64,000 nucleotides of DNA. It comes from Lepidodermella squamata (lineage: Eukaryota > Gastrotricha). The notes under the pieces are model-generated. The model was given only the letters and a program-made list of their open reading frames with translations, was not told the DNA's origin and did no database searches. The position numbers were made by a program, and so were the translations under genes. Position 1 is the first letter of the stretch; each line of letters starts with the position of its first letter. The stretch covers positions 2,604,001 to 2,668,000 of the forward strand of contig JBLDXI010000010.1 in the NCBI GenBank assembly GCA_047495785.1, read 5' to 3'. This document shows, piece by piece, positions 49,785 to 60,798 of the stretch.

Positions 49785-50636
49785 GGCTTAGATAGAGGTT
49801 TCTCCCGGTTTTCTTTCACCTCTTTCTTCTTTCTTCTTTGTTCTTGCGTGTTTCAGACGACTGCTACGAGCGTCAAGTTCGAGGACCTTAAGGCCCAGTC
49901 ATATTTCAAGGGCAGGGGCCATCTGCGAGGGGTCATCATTTACGTTTCTGACTGCCGGCGAGCGGGAGGCGGCGGCGATCACGACCGCGTGCTCAATGGA
50001 GTCTTGGTGATGTCGACCACCACTCGCGGCGCGTGCCTGCCGTTCGAGTGGTGGATGAAGAGCTCCGAGAACACGGTGTACCAGGAGCTGGCGATCGGTA
50101 GCCGTCTCCGGCTTCGGAACTTCAAGGTCATCGCAGGCGTCGTGCGGTCGTACGTTTGGGAGCCGTACGTCACCGACTTCCCGACGATGCTGCTGCCGCC
50201 GGGCCAGGTCAGCGACGTCATCACGCGTGGCCTGACGCTGACGATGTCGATGGCGAACAGCGTCGACATTATCGGGTCGCCTCTCGGCATCCTCGAGCTC
50301 GTGCCTCTGTCGTGGGTGCGCTTCACCGACGTCGAGGAGTGGGAGTGGGAATATGCGCACGCTGCCGCAAGCCCGCAGCAAAATCGGCGTGCTGCTATTC
50401 GACTCGCCGGCCGAGCGCATTTGTACTGCCGTTTCGCGAAGCTGGGCGGTGGCGGCCTCGTGTTGAAGCGCGCCGACGACATTGAGCCCAAGTCGGTAGG
50501 GCCGTTCGGGCAGCTGAACCAGCGAGCGGTGGTGTCGGGCAGCCAGTGGTGGCTGGAGAAGCCCAAGTCCGGCTTCCGGTACGCGGCCCGCCTGCAGACC
50601 GCCAGCAGCAGGAAAAGGCGCGTGAAAAGCGCGTGA
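49785..50636 (+). CDS. Orphan protein, 283 aa, start uncertain
   Basis: A GC-rich open frame with gene-like codon use that I do not recognise. Two readings fit. (a) It starts at the ATG at 49785 and the hydrophobic stretch FTSFFFLLCSCVF is a signal peptide. (b) The same DNA is a pyrimidine tract ending tttcag, and the true exon starts at 49857, with earlier exons not found. The body contains HLRGVIIYVSDCRR, LNGVLVMSTTTRG, ELAIGSRLRLRNFKVI, then WEPYVTDFPTMLLPPGQ and a Trp-rich segment VEEWEWEYAH, ending in a basic tail. The alternation of short beta-like strands in the first 100 residues suggests an OB-like barrel, but this is weak. An alternative upstream ATG is at 49746. No domain name can be given. 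Confidence 0.55.
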   Translation, partial: GLDRGFSRFSFTSFFFLLCSCVFQTTATSVKFEDLKAQSYFKGRGHLRGVIIYVSDCRRAGGGGDHDRVLNGVLVMSTTTRGACLPFEWWMKSSENTVYQELAIGSRLRLRNFKVIAGVVRSYVWEPYVTDFPTMLLPPGQVSDVITRGLTLTMSMANSVDIIGSPLGILELVPLSWVRFTDVEEWEWEYAHAAASPQQNRRAAIRLAGRAHLYCRFAKLGGGGLVLKRADDIEPKSVGPFGQLNQRAVVSGSQWWLEKPKSGFRYAARLQTASSRKRRVKSA

Positions 50637-50846
50637 ATAGGCGTCGGTCGCTTGAAACATCATCGAATGCATCGATGCCGAATTCAGCCAATTTGCTTAT
50701 TGTTGAGCTAGATGCGTCTGACTATTCTGATAGTACCTATACTTATCATATTACTCTAGGCGAAGCTCACATAATAACATAATAACATAATAAGAAACCG
50801 CTTATTTAAGGGGGATTTTTTAATTTTTACAGTGAGCACCGAAGGT

Positions 50847-50908
50847 GCGAAAACCTTGCCCCGCCGTGAAACGCGAGCGCAGCGAGCATCACGGGGCAAG
50901 GTTTTCGC
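50847..50908. repeat. 17-bp inverted repeat (hairpin)
   Basis: GCGAAAACCTTGCCCCG (50847-50863) and its exact reverse complement (50892-50908) flank a 28-nt GC-rich centre containing gcgagcgcagcgagc. The left arm is preceded by a smaller palindrome, gcaccgaaggtgc. Confidence 0.85.
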
Positions 50909-50992
50909 CCGAGCAAAGCGAGGGGACGCTGATTTAATCGAGCGAAGCGAGAAAAAGCACTTGAAACTCTTCGAGCGAAGCGAGATCACTTT
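50909..50992. repeat. Three spaced copies of GAGCGAAGCGAG
   Basis: gagcaaagcgag (about 50911-50922), gagcgaagcgag (about 50940-50951) and gagcgaagcgag (about 50973-50984) occur within 80 bp beside the inverted repeat. Each contains a gcgaagcg-type core. Confidence 0.7.
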
Positions 50993-51163
50993 TCTTGTTT
51001 CAGCATGAAATTCGTTCAAAAATGCCGTTTTCATCGTAAAGTTTTAAGGTTGATTTTTTAAAGTCGCATTTCACACCAGAAAATCACCTATTATGTCACA
51101 TTTGTCCACTTAAATTGCAGTTTTATCGGGAACGGTGAACGCGTCGCCTTGAGTAATATGTCT

Positions 51164-51277
51164 AATAAGGCCCACGGTACGGCTAGTTCCTCGGAAAAAT
51201 CGCATAATAAGACTCGGCTTCGCCTCGCCTTATTATGTGACTTTTTCCTCGAAACTAGCCTTCCCTAGGGCCTTATT
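51164..51277. repeat. Imperfect inverted repeat with arms of about 48 bp
   Basis: The left arm 51164-51211 (starting AATAAGGCCC, ending CATAATAAG) matches the reverse complement of 51229-51277 with roughly four-fifths identity. The 17-nt centre holds ggcttcgcc. The structure resembles a small foldback or MITE-type element. Confidence 0.75.
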
Positions 51278-52434
51278 TATACATATGCAACGCTGTGTTG
51301 TATGCAGACATCTTGCTCTGCTTCTTTATATAGTTAGCAGTCTTTCAATGAGCAATAACAGTGTTGTTATTTCGTTGTACATATAATATGGCGAAACAAA
51401 GAACAACTGCCTCTATTCTTTGAGGCTACGGTTTCCGTGATTTGCGTAATATTTTGCTATTTAGACCTGATTATTGGTATTAGACCAGTTATTACTGCAA
51501 ATTAATGCACAGGCTTTTGTGCAAAAATTATAGCGAAAAACTATAGTGGAGTGGGAATCTAACTTAAAATTAGCCGAATAGCCAAAAGAAAGTTCTTCGA
51601 ACTTGAAACAACAACTTGAAACCCATTTCGCTTTTTATTTTTATGTTCCAGCTCTATCCAGCTCAAGCATGTTTTGCGCCGAAAAGATGTCGGCTCGTGT
51701 AAGCAGGCAGCCAATCAACAGTGACCTATAATAAAACCCAGATTGAAAAATTGTCAGTTGATGACCGTGAAATGTTCAGTTTTTTCAATGATACTCAAAA
51801 AGCCGCTATTTAAAAAGCTGGTTATAACGTCGAGGCTGATGCTTTTCAACGACAGTTACCTAATACTATCTAATAGTCTTGTGCATGTAATGAGTAAAAT
51901 CGCGTCTAGAAAACAATCGTGTCGTTTCGTGACATCAAAACGAGTTTTTAACAACCACCATCACTGCGTAGTAAAACGAGGCAATCATGTTCACTTTCAG
52001 GGCCACGTTTTTCACAATGAAACGGCGTCGGTGCGCCTGTGGCCATTGACACGAGCACGAAAATCCTTCATTCTCCATACTCTCTTTCGTCGGCGCCGCC
52101 GCTGATGCTGCTGCTGCTGAAATAAAACAGCGAATAAAAACGCGCGCTGAATGGGCGCGAAAAACAACGCGATTATGGCGCACACTCGCCGGTGCCACAA
52201 CTAGGCAATAAATAAAATAATAATCATCATCACCTGCCCTATATCGTCGTCGTCGCCGTAGTAGTAGTGGCGAGTGCGAACATCCGGTGCGCTCTCCACC
52301 TCTTATTGCACACACACAAATAAATCGCCATTTTTACACCTAGAAGCAGGGGCGCCGAGAATAATAACAATTTAAACAATTATTTTTTGCCCATATTAGT
52401 TTCATAATATCATCCTCGTATAAATGCGATTAAA

Positions 52435-55400
52435 ATGCGCATCCTCACTATTCTGCTGTCGGCGTTGTTAATCTACTGCTGGCGGGCGGTCGACGCGCAG
52501 TCGGCAGTTACTGGCGCCGCGTTGGGCGACGCCGTTCGACGCGGCGATGTCGACGCCGTCGGCGCCATGCTGGCGCAGCGGCCACACCTCGCCTCGTCGT
52601 TCATCGCCGGCTACGACGACGCGGACGGGGCGCAGCGGCAGCGCACCACGCCGCTGCACGTCGCCATCAAAGCCGACGACGTGGCGATGGCGAAGCTGCT
52701 CATCGAGCGAGGTGCCCACGTCGGCGTGGCGGATGGCGCCGGCGCGACGGCGCTGTCGTGGGCGGTGCGGCGCAACGCCTCGCTGCCGATGCTGGCGCTG
52801 CTGCTGAACCACGGCGCCGCCGAGCCGATGTTGCTCGAGCACCGCGACGGCGCCGGCAGGACGGCCCTGCAGACCGCTGTCACGAATGGCAACTCGGGCG
52901 CCGTTCGGCTGCTGCTGGGCGCCGGCGCCATGGCCGACGCCGCCGACGACGCCAACTGCTCGGCGCCGCTCAGCATGGCCGTGCAGCTGCGCGCCTCCGC
53001 CTCGCTGCTGTGCGCATCACTGAGCGGCGATTCGGCGGGGTTTGCGGCATGTCGGCGCCACCAGCAGGCCGTGTACCTCACAATTGGCGCCACTTTGATG
53101 CGACACGGCGCCGACCCGCACCGCGTCGACCCGTGCTCGATGCAGTCGCCGATGCAACTCGCCCTGCGCCTCGATGACACGCCCATGGTTGCACTGCTTG
53201 GCGGGGCGACGAATATCGATGAGCTATCAGCGCCGCCGGTAGTTCATCGTGTCAAGTCAATGTCGAACAACAACAACAACAGCCTACCTCGCGTCAACTT
53301 TCGCCAATTCCCTTCATTCGGTAAGTATTCGGTGATGGAATTTTTTGAAATTTCTATTAGCTGGTGAAGTTTTAGCCTTTTTGATTAGCATTAAATTGAC
53401 TCACACACGACTTGCGAACTTCCTTTTTTTATCAATTGTTTAGTGTAATGATTTTTCGCATATTCAGATTACTCTGAGGGTTAAGCTTTTGTTGAATTCG
53501 AAAAGCGGGCACTGGCCTGCACCTTTGGCCACTAAACTTACCTGGCACTGGGATGAGCCTCGATCACGAAGGGGGCCGCCCCAGGGCGAGGCGGGCCATT
53601 GCACTACGGCCCGCTGACCCCTGCGCTCTGCCTCATCGGTGGAGTCGGGTGCAAAATATTTCACTTGGGTACCGGCGTTCGCGCCACACCCGTAAATCAA
53701 TTGAAAAATACTTTGTAATTAGTTGAAAGAGATTCATCGAAAACTAGTATTATTACCAATTGCTAGTAATTAGTGCGCGCGCAATAGAATGTGCGTTGCT
53801 GTTTTTATGAGAGTGTGTCGCGCGCCGCGTTTTTATTGCTAACATTATTACCAAAGTTGCGTTTGCGCGGCGCGGCCGCATTTGCGGCGTTTATTACACA
53901 CCGCGATCGCGCGATTTCGGAAAAACAATTGTAAAGAGTAAATAGTAAAGAATAAAGATGATAAAGAAAGGAAAGAGTGGCCGAGAAATTCATATTAAAT
54001 CATTTCAGAATTGGTGCCGTTTTCGCGTTGTTCGAGCGGCGTTCGGAACCCAGGCGCGTTTTCGCAATCGGCGTCTTCATCGTCTTCATCGTCGTCGTCG
54101 TCGTCGTCGTCGTCGCATTCGGTGCCGCAACTCGGCTCGGTGCGGATGATAGGCGCGGAGGAGTGCGCGAGCGTGTGCGCCGACATCCCGGCCTGCTACG
54201 GCTTCAACCTGATGGTGTCGGCGACGGCGGGCGGCAACGGCGGCGGCTGCATCATCAAGGCGGCGCCGTGCCACCTCGAGCCAGACTCCATGTACGCCTT
54301 CTACCGCAAACGGCCCATCAATGCCAATGCAACTACTACGACGACGACAAGAAAGGGCAAAGTGACTGGGAAGATATCAACAACGCCACCTGCAGCAGCA
54401 GCAACAACAACAATAGCAACAGCAACTGAGGTTTTCTTTTAGATGAAGTCTGAATGGCGATTTTATGTCATTTCTTTGAACTACGATTTATAGGATTTAG
54501 CTCGAGTGTCCACATTGAGACCGAATACCCAGCAGCTGATACTCGGCCTGTCGAGCATGGTGGATAAGTCAGAACGTGGCGAAAACGGCAGTGCCTCATC
54601 ATCATCATCATCAGATCGAATCGTCGCAACACCGCCAGCATCAACGAACGAACTGCATCACGACTATCTGCGTGAGTGTTGCAATTGCCCTGAAACACAA
54701 CCTAGCCATCATAGATGTTTTTTGTTGAATAAAACTCCCTCAGCCCCTTTAGCCGGTGCTATGGTTCCACGCCTTACCCTAGACACTTCCATCTATCCGA
54801 ACGCGCCTTCCCCTTCGTTTCAGCATCCCTCTTCCTACCCTGCCCTACCGCCGCCTCAAGGTAACTAAATCGAAACCTAATCACATTGAATCCCATTTAA
54901 TCATCGTCACTATCATTAGGTGATGTTTCACCGGTGATTTTAGATGCGACGCGAGAGGAAGCGGGTGGCGGCGGCGGCGACGGGTGTGGCCGCGTGCCCT
55001 GGTACGGCTGGTTGTTGATTGGAGCCGGCGCCAGTCTGGCGGCATCCGCCATCGTGTTCACGTGCTTGTTTCGGCATTACAAGAAATCGCCTGATCGCGA
55101 CCGCACCAATGCCATGTTAGTTTTTGTTTCAATTTTCTCATATTCTTCATCAATGACGCAAATTGGCAATCGCAAGCCGGAACACTTTTCGAAATTTCAA
55201 GGTTTTCGCGATTTTGTTTCGTGGTACCGTCAGCAAGTGGTAAAAACTTTTCGATGCTGGCTACCTCTGACATTGATTTTTAAAATCAATCGAATTAGGC
55301 TTTGTGACTTTATAGGCAGAATAGTAAAAGATTCAGATTAAGAGGGCGAATTTTCCGCACTGTGCGGTTCTTCGTGCTGGAACCCTAAATTACCTACTTG

Positions 55401-56576
55401 TCACACCCAATATCAACATTCAAAATAATATCTGACCTGTTCACTGTTAAATCTCCCTACTTGAATTTTTTCTTTTTTTTGCATGGCAGGCGTGGTCATG
55501 ATAATGGCGGGCTGATGGCCGTTCATTCGATTGGCGAAATGTTTGCGCCAGAATTCAAGCACCAGCCTACGCCTAAGCTGGGCATTGCTAATACCAGTAG
55601 TAGTAGCGTGTACGAACCTCAGCCTGGTGTGGCCCGAAAACCGCCGACTGGTCGGCTGTTGTACGAGCCTATTAAAGCAGTACCAAGTAGCAATATCAGT
55701 AGCAATATGCAAGATCCATCCCATCAATTACCAGCGTCGATTGATTTCTCAGCGACGACGTGCTGGTCATCCGTGCCGAGTGCTAATAACAATGCCGATA
55801 ACGAGGATGGCGGCGGCGATGATGACGATGATGACAACGTGTTTCAACAACAACACCAATCACCTGCTAGCCCTGTGTTATCGATATCGAAACGCAGGGC
55901 GCCACTGCCACCTAATAACACTGCTGGTGGCGTATCGGCGCCGTCGTCTGCCGGCTCGGTTGAGAATAAGAAAAAGACGAAGAAGCGGCGTGTGAGCCGG
56001 AAATCGCGCGAGGAACAAGCAATAGCGCGTGACGCATCTTCGAACTCGCTGCCATCACTTGTTGCCGCGCCTACGACATCCGTGCTGCCTCCAATTCAGC
56101 AACATGCAACTGCTGCTGCTGCTGCTGCTGTGATGACAACGAATCGCCATTCGATAAAATCACTGCATAAAGTGTACGTCGACGGCATGGATGCGTTGGC
56201 GAGCAACAATACGTTGGAATCGGCGGCGGCGGAAGCGAAGCCAGCAGCAGCAGCATCATCACAACAACCAGTAGTAGCACCGGTTTGGTTATTTACAACC
56301 AGCACTGAAAATAACTGCTTCAATAGTGGTGGCGATGGTGGAGGTGGTGGTGAACAAGTTGACGAACAGCAGCAGAGATTACAAGATGTTGGTTATGATG
56401 AGCATGATGATGATAATAATATCAAGCCGGCAGCTGGCATCAACACCGATGAGCAGATGGTGGTGGACGAGCGGATAGAACGGCGGTTGTGCTGGTTGGA
56501 TGACGCTTGGGCGCGACGCAACGGCAAAATGGTGGCACAAAACAGCAACAACAAGAATAGCGGCAGCATATCTTGA
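52435..56576 (+). CDS. Novel single-pass receptor: ankyrin repeats + PAN/Apple-like module + cytoplasmic tail
   Basis: Six exons: 52435-53320, 54009-54430, 54494-54671, 54744-54860, 54920-55115 and 55490-56576. All junctions are GT-AG and in phase, giving 961 aa. Residues 1-21 are a signal peptide (MRILTILLSALLIYCWRAVDA). About 28-270 are ankyrin-type repeats (TTPLHVAIKADDVAMAKLLI, GRTALQTAVTNGNSGAVRLL). About 296-395 is a PAN/Apple-like module with cysteines 303, 348, 352, 358, 376 and 383 (AEECASVCADIPACYGF). A Thr/Ser/Pro stalk follows, a membrane helix at 564-585 (GWLLIGAGASLAASAIVFT), and a 376-aa tail with RRAPLPPN and a lysine/arginine block. Ankyrin repeats behind a signal peptide are unexpected. 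The PAN exon has no start or signal of its own, which supports one gene. The 72-nt intron 54672-54743 is in frame and may be retained. A U1 snRNA gene lies in intron 1. Function unknown. Confidence 0.78.
53534..53692 (+). ncRNA. U1: U1 snRNA gene nested in an intron
   Basis: A complete U1 snRNA of about 159 nt. The 5' end AAACTTACCTGG is the segment that pairs with 5' splice sites. Stem-loop I carries GATCACGAAGG (U1-70K site), stem-loop II carries CATTGCACTACGG (U1A site), and GCTGACCCCTG closes the central junction. A weakly conserved Sm-site region follows (GCAAAATATTTCAC), then a terminal stem-loop GGGTACCGGCG-TTCG-CGCCACACCC. It lies on the plus strand inside intron 1 of the ankyrin/PAN gene, same orientation. 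U1 genes normally have their own Pol II snRNA promoter about 60 bp upstream; I cannot identify the PSE without relatives. The Sm site is less typical than the rest. Confidence 0.93.
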
Positions 56577-57363
56577 GATTTTTGTTACACCATCTCATCA
56601 TCATTACCGCTTTGTGATACACATTCATCTACTGATATAATTATTTATTGCCTATATACTACAACTACTACTGATATGAGATACTACAAAAAAATAAAAA
56701 TATGAAACAAAAAACATCATCGTGATGTGTGTAAAATGGCGGGGTTTTAACACCTACTGCTGCTGCTGCTTGTGCGGTTAAATGCTCGTTTTATGCGATG
56801 CCGCGTGTTTTTTCCCGCGTCTCTGTACATGCGTGTATTTTATTATTTGAATACACAGCCGCAGCCATCAACGTAGTAGACGTAGACCACGCGTAGTAGT
56901 TGAGACCGGTGTCCAGTGCATGCGCCCCCTCTGTGCCGCCGCCGCCGCCGTTGCCGTTGCCGTTGCCGTGCCTGGCAATAAACAGCCGCGGGCGACAAAA
57001 CGGCCGAGAGCCGAGAGAGCCGAGACAGCAGCAGTGGCGCCGCTTCACAGCCTACTACCTACCTACCCTACCTATGATGTGTGCAAAACCATTACTGCCG
57101 GTCACCATCATCATCATCATCGTTATTATTGCCTATTAAGCTGGTGGCGGTGTCAATGAACAAGGAGGACTTGAGAGATTTCGATCCAACTACTAGCTTA
57201 CACTAGTTACTAGCATACACACACACACACCCGCCGCTGTTCAATCTGATAATATCTCATCGTTTTCATTTCATTTCCTGTTCGTTTTTGCTTTTCATAT
57301 AGGCGGGTCGGGCTGATTAACTGACATTTCGATAATTAACTGATAAGCAGCAGATACTATATA
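56577..57363. other. Spacer between the receptor gene and the first secreted Ala/Pro/Gln protein
   Basis: Holds the receptor 3' UTR (AATAAA-like AAATAAAA near 56690-56700) and the upstream region of the next gene, with GCCGCC/GTTGCC and CA repeats. No gene is seen. Confidence 0.55.
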
Positions 57364-58893
57364 ATGAGGAAGTGTAGTCGTGTCGTAGCCGCGGCCGTCG
57401 TCGTAGTCGCAATGTTCGGCGGGCAACACGCGCTCGCGCAGCAGCAGCAAGGCGCGAACCCGCTGTTTTGGGCGCAGAATTCCGGTGGTCTCGGCCAGAA
57501 CTTGTTCCTGAAGCCCGGCAGCGCCAACAACGCAGCCGCGAGCCAGCTGAAACTGCCCAGTGGCATGCAGCCGCTGCAGATGAACCAGCTCGGCCAGTTG
57601 GGCCAGATCGGCTCGTTCGGCTCGTTGAACAGCCTCGGCCAGCTTGGCAACGTCGCCGGCGCCGGCGCCGCCTCCAGCAGCGGCGCCAACAACAACAACG
57701 TGGCTGGCACGAATGCCAACGGCTTCTTCCTGCCCGCCATCACCAACTTGTGGGGCATGGGCAACCAGGCGGCCGTACCAGCCGTCGCCGGCGCCCCCGT
57801 CGTCCCGCCCATGCCCACGTTCGGCGACAACAAGTCACCCATCAGCACGGGCGCGTCGCTCGGCAGCCTGCGCATGCCGGCCCAGACGGCGCCCTACGTC
57901 CTGCCCGGCGCCGCTTCGTTCCCGGGCGCTGGCGCCCAGCAGCAGTGGCAGATGCCGCAGCTGGCGACGAATCCGTTCACGCAGATCGCCCAGTCACAGA
58001 TCCCCGGCATGGCTGCGGCGGCTGCTCCGGCCGTAGCTGCTGCTGCTCCGACGGCGCCCGTTCTCGCCTCGTCACCCATCGTTGGCGGCGCCGCTGGTGA
58101 GCAGCCGGTGGTGATGTTGTCCGCGCCCGCTTCCGCCGCCGCCCTGCCCATCTCGACCGGCACCGCCTTCCTGCCCGCCGGTGTTCAGAACGCCGCCGTT
58201 GCAGCCGACAGCGCCAAGCCGGCCGCTCTCGCCGCCGCCGCCGCCGCACCCGCCCCGGCCCCGGCGCCAGCACCCACTGCAGCACCCGCTCCCGCACCCA
58301 CGCAAGCCCCAGCAACTGAGGCGCCCGTTGTCGCCGCCGCCGCCGCCGCCGCCCCCGTCGCCCAGCCGAACCAGTTCAACATGAACTGGCTGCAGTCGGT
58401 GGTGCCGAACGTGCCCGGCCTGCGCCTCGGCCAGCCGCTCGCCTTCCAGCCGCCAGCCGTGCAGCCGCTGTTGCGCATGCCGACGCAGCCGCAGCAGACG
58501 GCGCCCGTGAACGGCGGCCAGCCGCTCGGCTCGCAGCCCCTCGCCGGTGTGCCGAATCCGGGCGCGTCCGTCGCCCAGGCTGCGGCCATGCAACCGCCGG
58601 CGCTCGGCATCCCGCAACTGCCGTCAATCCCATCTCTGGCGATGAACAACCAGAACTCGCAACAACAACAACAGCAGCAACAACAGCAACAGCCAGCTCA
58701 GCAACAGCAACAACAACAATCGCAACCTCAACAGCAGCAACAGCAGAATCAATTTTTCAATATGCGTAAGTCTCGATATAACGATTAGCATTTGCATTTT
58801 AAGAATTGTTCAACTTTGTTTTTCTCGATTTCAGAGAACAACTGGCTGCCACGATTCAGCAGCAGCAACCTATTCAACTCACCCGGATTTTAA
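57364..58893 (+). CDS. Secreted Ala/Pro/Gln-rich protein 1
   Basis: Two exons, 57364-58765 and 58835-58893 (ATG C|AG), separated by a 69-nt GT-AG intron, encode 486 aa. A signal peptide is clear (about 1-25, MRKCSRVVAAAVVVVAMFGG then HALAQQQQ). After it there are almost no cysteines or charged residues. Segments of Leu/Gly/Gln repeats (LGQLGQIGSFGSLNSLGQLG) give way to Ala/Pro repeats (APAPAPAPTAAPAPAPTQAP) and then Gln runs, ending NNWLPRFSSSNLFNSPGF. The composition fits an extracellular structural protein such as cuticle, silk or egg-coat material, but no family is recognised. The neighbour at 60799 has the same kind of composition, a Trp/Phe-containing tail with NNW and the same strand, so the pair may be diverged tandem copies. 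Confidence 0.82.
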
Positions 58894-59489
58894 ATATATT
58901 AAAATAATTAAGATTATAATGTTGCAAATGTGAATGTGAATTAATGGAAGAGTATTTTAGTTATATTGCTGATATTATGATGTTTCTGTTTTTCTGTTTT
59001 TCTGTTTTGTCGAACTCGATCACACGGGTTGTGTGTATACTCTTCTTCTTTTTGCGTGTTTTTTTGCGTTAAACGTTTCACCGCCTTCATCTCTTTCTAT
59101 CTCTCTCTGTCTATCTCTGTTTTGGCCTCATCATCATCATCATTTAATACTAGTACTACCAGCACCAGCACATTATACTTTTAATGAAGACTGTTGCGCA
59201 ATGACGAAGACGAAGAAGAAGACGAAGAAGTAGGAGAAGAAGGCAGAAGAAGCGCCGTTGTATGTTTGCGAAAAAAAAGAGATAACATGATGTGTTTTTT
59301 TCTCGAAGAATAAAAAGTGAGCAGACCACTACAACTACTTACTATACAGAGAGTTTTTTTTCTATCCACTCCACTGACCAGTCGCCCAGCCACGAGGGCC
59401 GAGCGAGTGAGCGAGAGCGTGTGCGCGACAGACTCACGACGACGACACGACACACGAGTCGCCGCTCAGCTCTCATAATTTGACACATC

Positions 59490-59518
59490 GCTGCTGCTGC
59501 TGCTGCTGCTGCTGCTGG
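59490..59518. repeat. (CTG)n microsatellite
   Basis: Nine to ten uninterrupted ctg units in non-coding DNA. Confidence 0.88.
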
Positions 59519-60749
59519 GCTGAATGCGGTCGCTTGACCACTGCCTCTACTGAAGGTATACATTATTGGCTGGCATGACTAACTCCATCATCGCACGGTG
59601 CGCTGATGTGTTTAATTGCCGGGCTCGTTTTTTTCGGCTATTCCGCCGCCGCCGACCCGCGTCGTTTTAAAGGCACACACTGCCACAGTTGCAGTCGGTG
59701 GCGACTGGCTGGCTTTTGACTTGACGATGCATGGATGGATGGATGACCAGTCGAAATTATCGCCGCACGTGCTCGTTGTCGCATTCACGTAAGTATATCA
59801 CTTTGACATAATCGACGGCGGGTGCGCATCTTTTTTGCCGCCGCCGCCGACGGCATCATGTTTACTACATACACAGCCAACCTCGAGTCGCAGAATTTGC
59901 GGTCTATTTAACACTGGACACTGCACCCGCTTTCTTTTTCATTCGCATTTAGCGATGGTATTAATTTTTGCGAACGGCCATACCTGCACATAACCCAAAC
60001 CCAAGAGCCTGCTAATTATTTCGCTTTTGTGCCAAAACGCGCGCAGCAGTTTTACATGGTGGCCTAATTTCGCGGGTGCACTTTTTGGTGATTTTTAGGT
60101 CAAAGCAATTACACTGCCATTTTGTATGACAACTAGGAAGGAGATGACCCTTTTAACGCTGCGATCAATTGTCTAAATGGCAGCAGGCAGGCAACAGCTA
60201 GCGGTTATATGACACTTGTGACACGGCAGCGACGGCACCTTCTTTTTTTTGTTATTGTTGTTGTTATGTTGTTTTTTGTTGCCGCTGCTGCTTCTACTGC
60301 TGCTGTCGTCGGCGCCGCGCTCGCGCGAGTAGTCTCGCAACAATAAACAATATAGAAAAGCGCCGCCGCTGAGTTGCAGCCGCCGCACGTGTCGCACATC
60401 GCTCGCATCGATCGAAGCAAAAACTCGACCTGAGACAATTATGATGCGATGATTATGATGATGTGCGAAACATTCGGCGTGGCCTCTCACGCCTCTGCCT
60501 CGTGGTCTTCGTCGTCGTCGTCTAGGCTAGGCAAGGTTTTTTTTTCTATTACGCGAGTTCGGTGCGTGCGCGCCACAGGTCACCTAATGGGCGGCTCAGA
60601 CAGAGAGATAGAGAGAGAGAGAGCGATGATGATGATGCTCACTTTCATGGTAATACCTTTTTATCCATTTACAAGGTTTTACAGTAAGACGAGCTGCTGG
60701 CTGCTTAAGAACATCATTATAAACTCCTGCTGGTTACTTATTTTTTTGG

Positions 60750-60755
60750 TATATA
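60750..60755 (+). promoter_or_regulatory. Possible TATA box of secreted protein 2
   Basis: TATATA about 45 nt upstream of the ATG at 60799. If used, the 5' UTR would be under 25 nt. Confidence 0.3.
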
Positions 60756-60798
60756 GGTAGACATTATTATTTTTATTACCTACCATCAAAAGGCAAAG

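Larger units (their letters stand above)
50637..52434. other. Spacer with inverted repeats before the ankyrin/PAN gene
   Basis: No gene is supported. Between 50.77 and 51.28 kb lie an ataacataataac repeat, two large inverted repeats and several copies of a gagcgaagcgag motif, described separately. From 51.3 kb to the next start the DNA is AT-rich and featureless. Confidence 0.6.
58894..60798. other. Spacer between the two secreted-protein genes
   Basis: About 1.9 kb without a supported gene. It holds a CTG repeat (59490-59518), GAAGAC and CT-rich runs, and short GCC repeats. Confidence 0.55.

Noticed and set aside
50847-51277. Bacterial or viral origin for the GC-rich inverted-repeat patch
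   Set aside because: No integrase, capsid, replication or other foreign gene accompanies it; an animal foldback element is simpler.
57468-58649. Several long open frames on both strands within the secreted protein 1 gene
   Set aside because: They arise from GC-rich repetitive coding DNA; only the frame with a signal peptide and a continuing exon is sensible.
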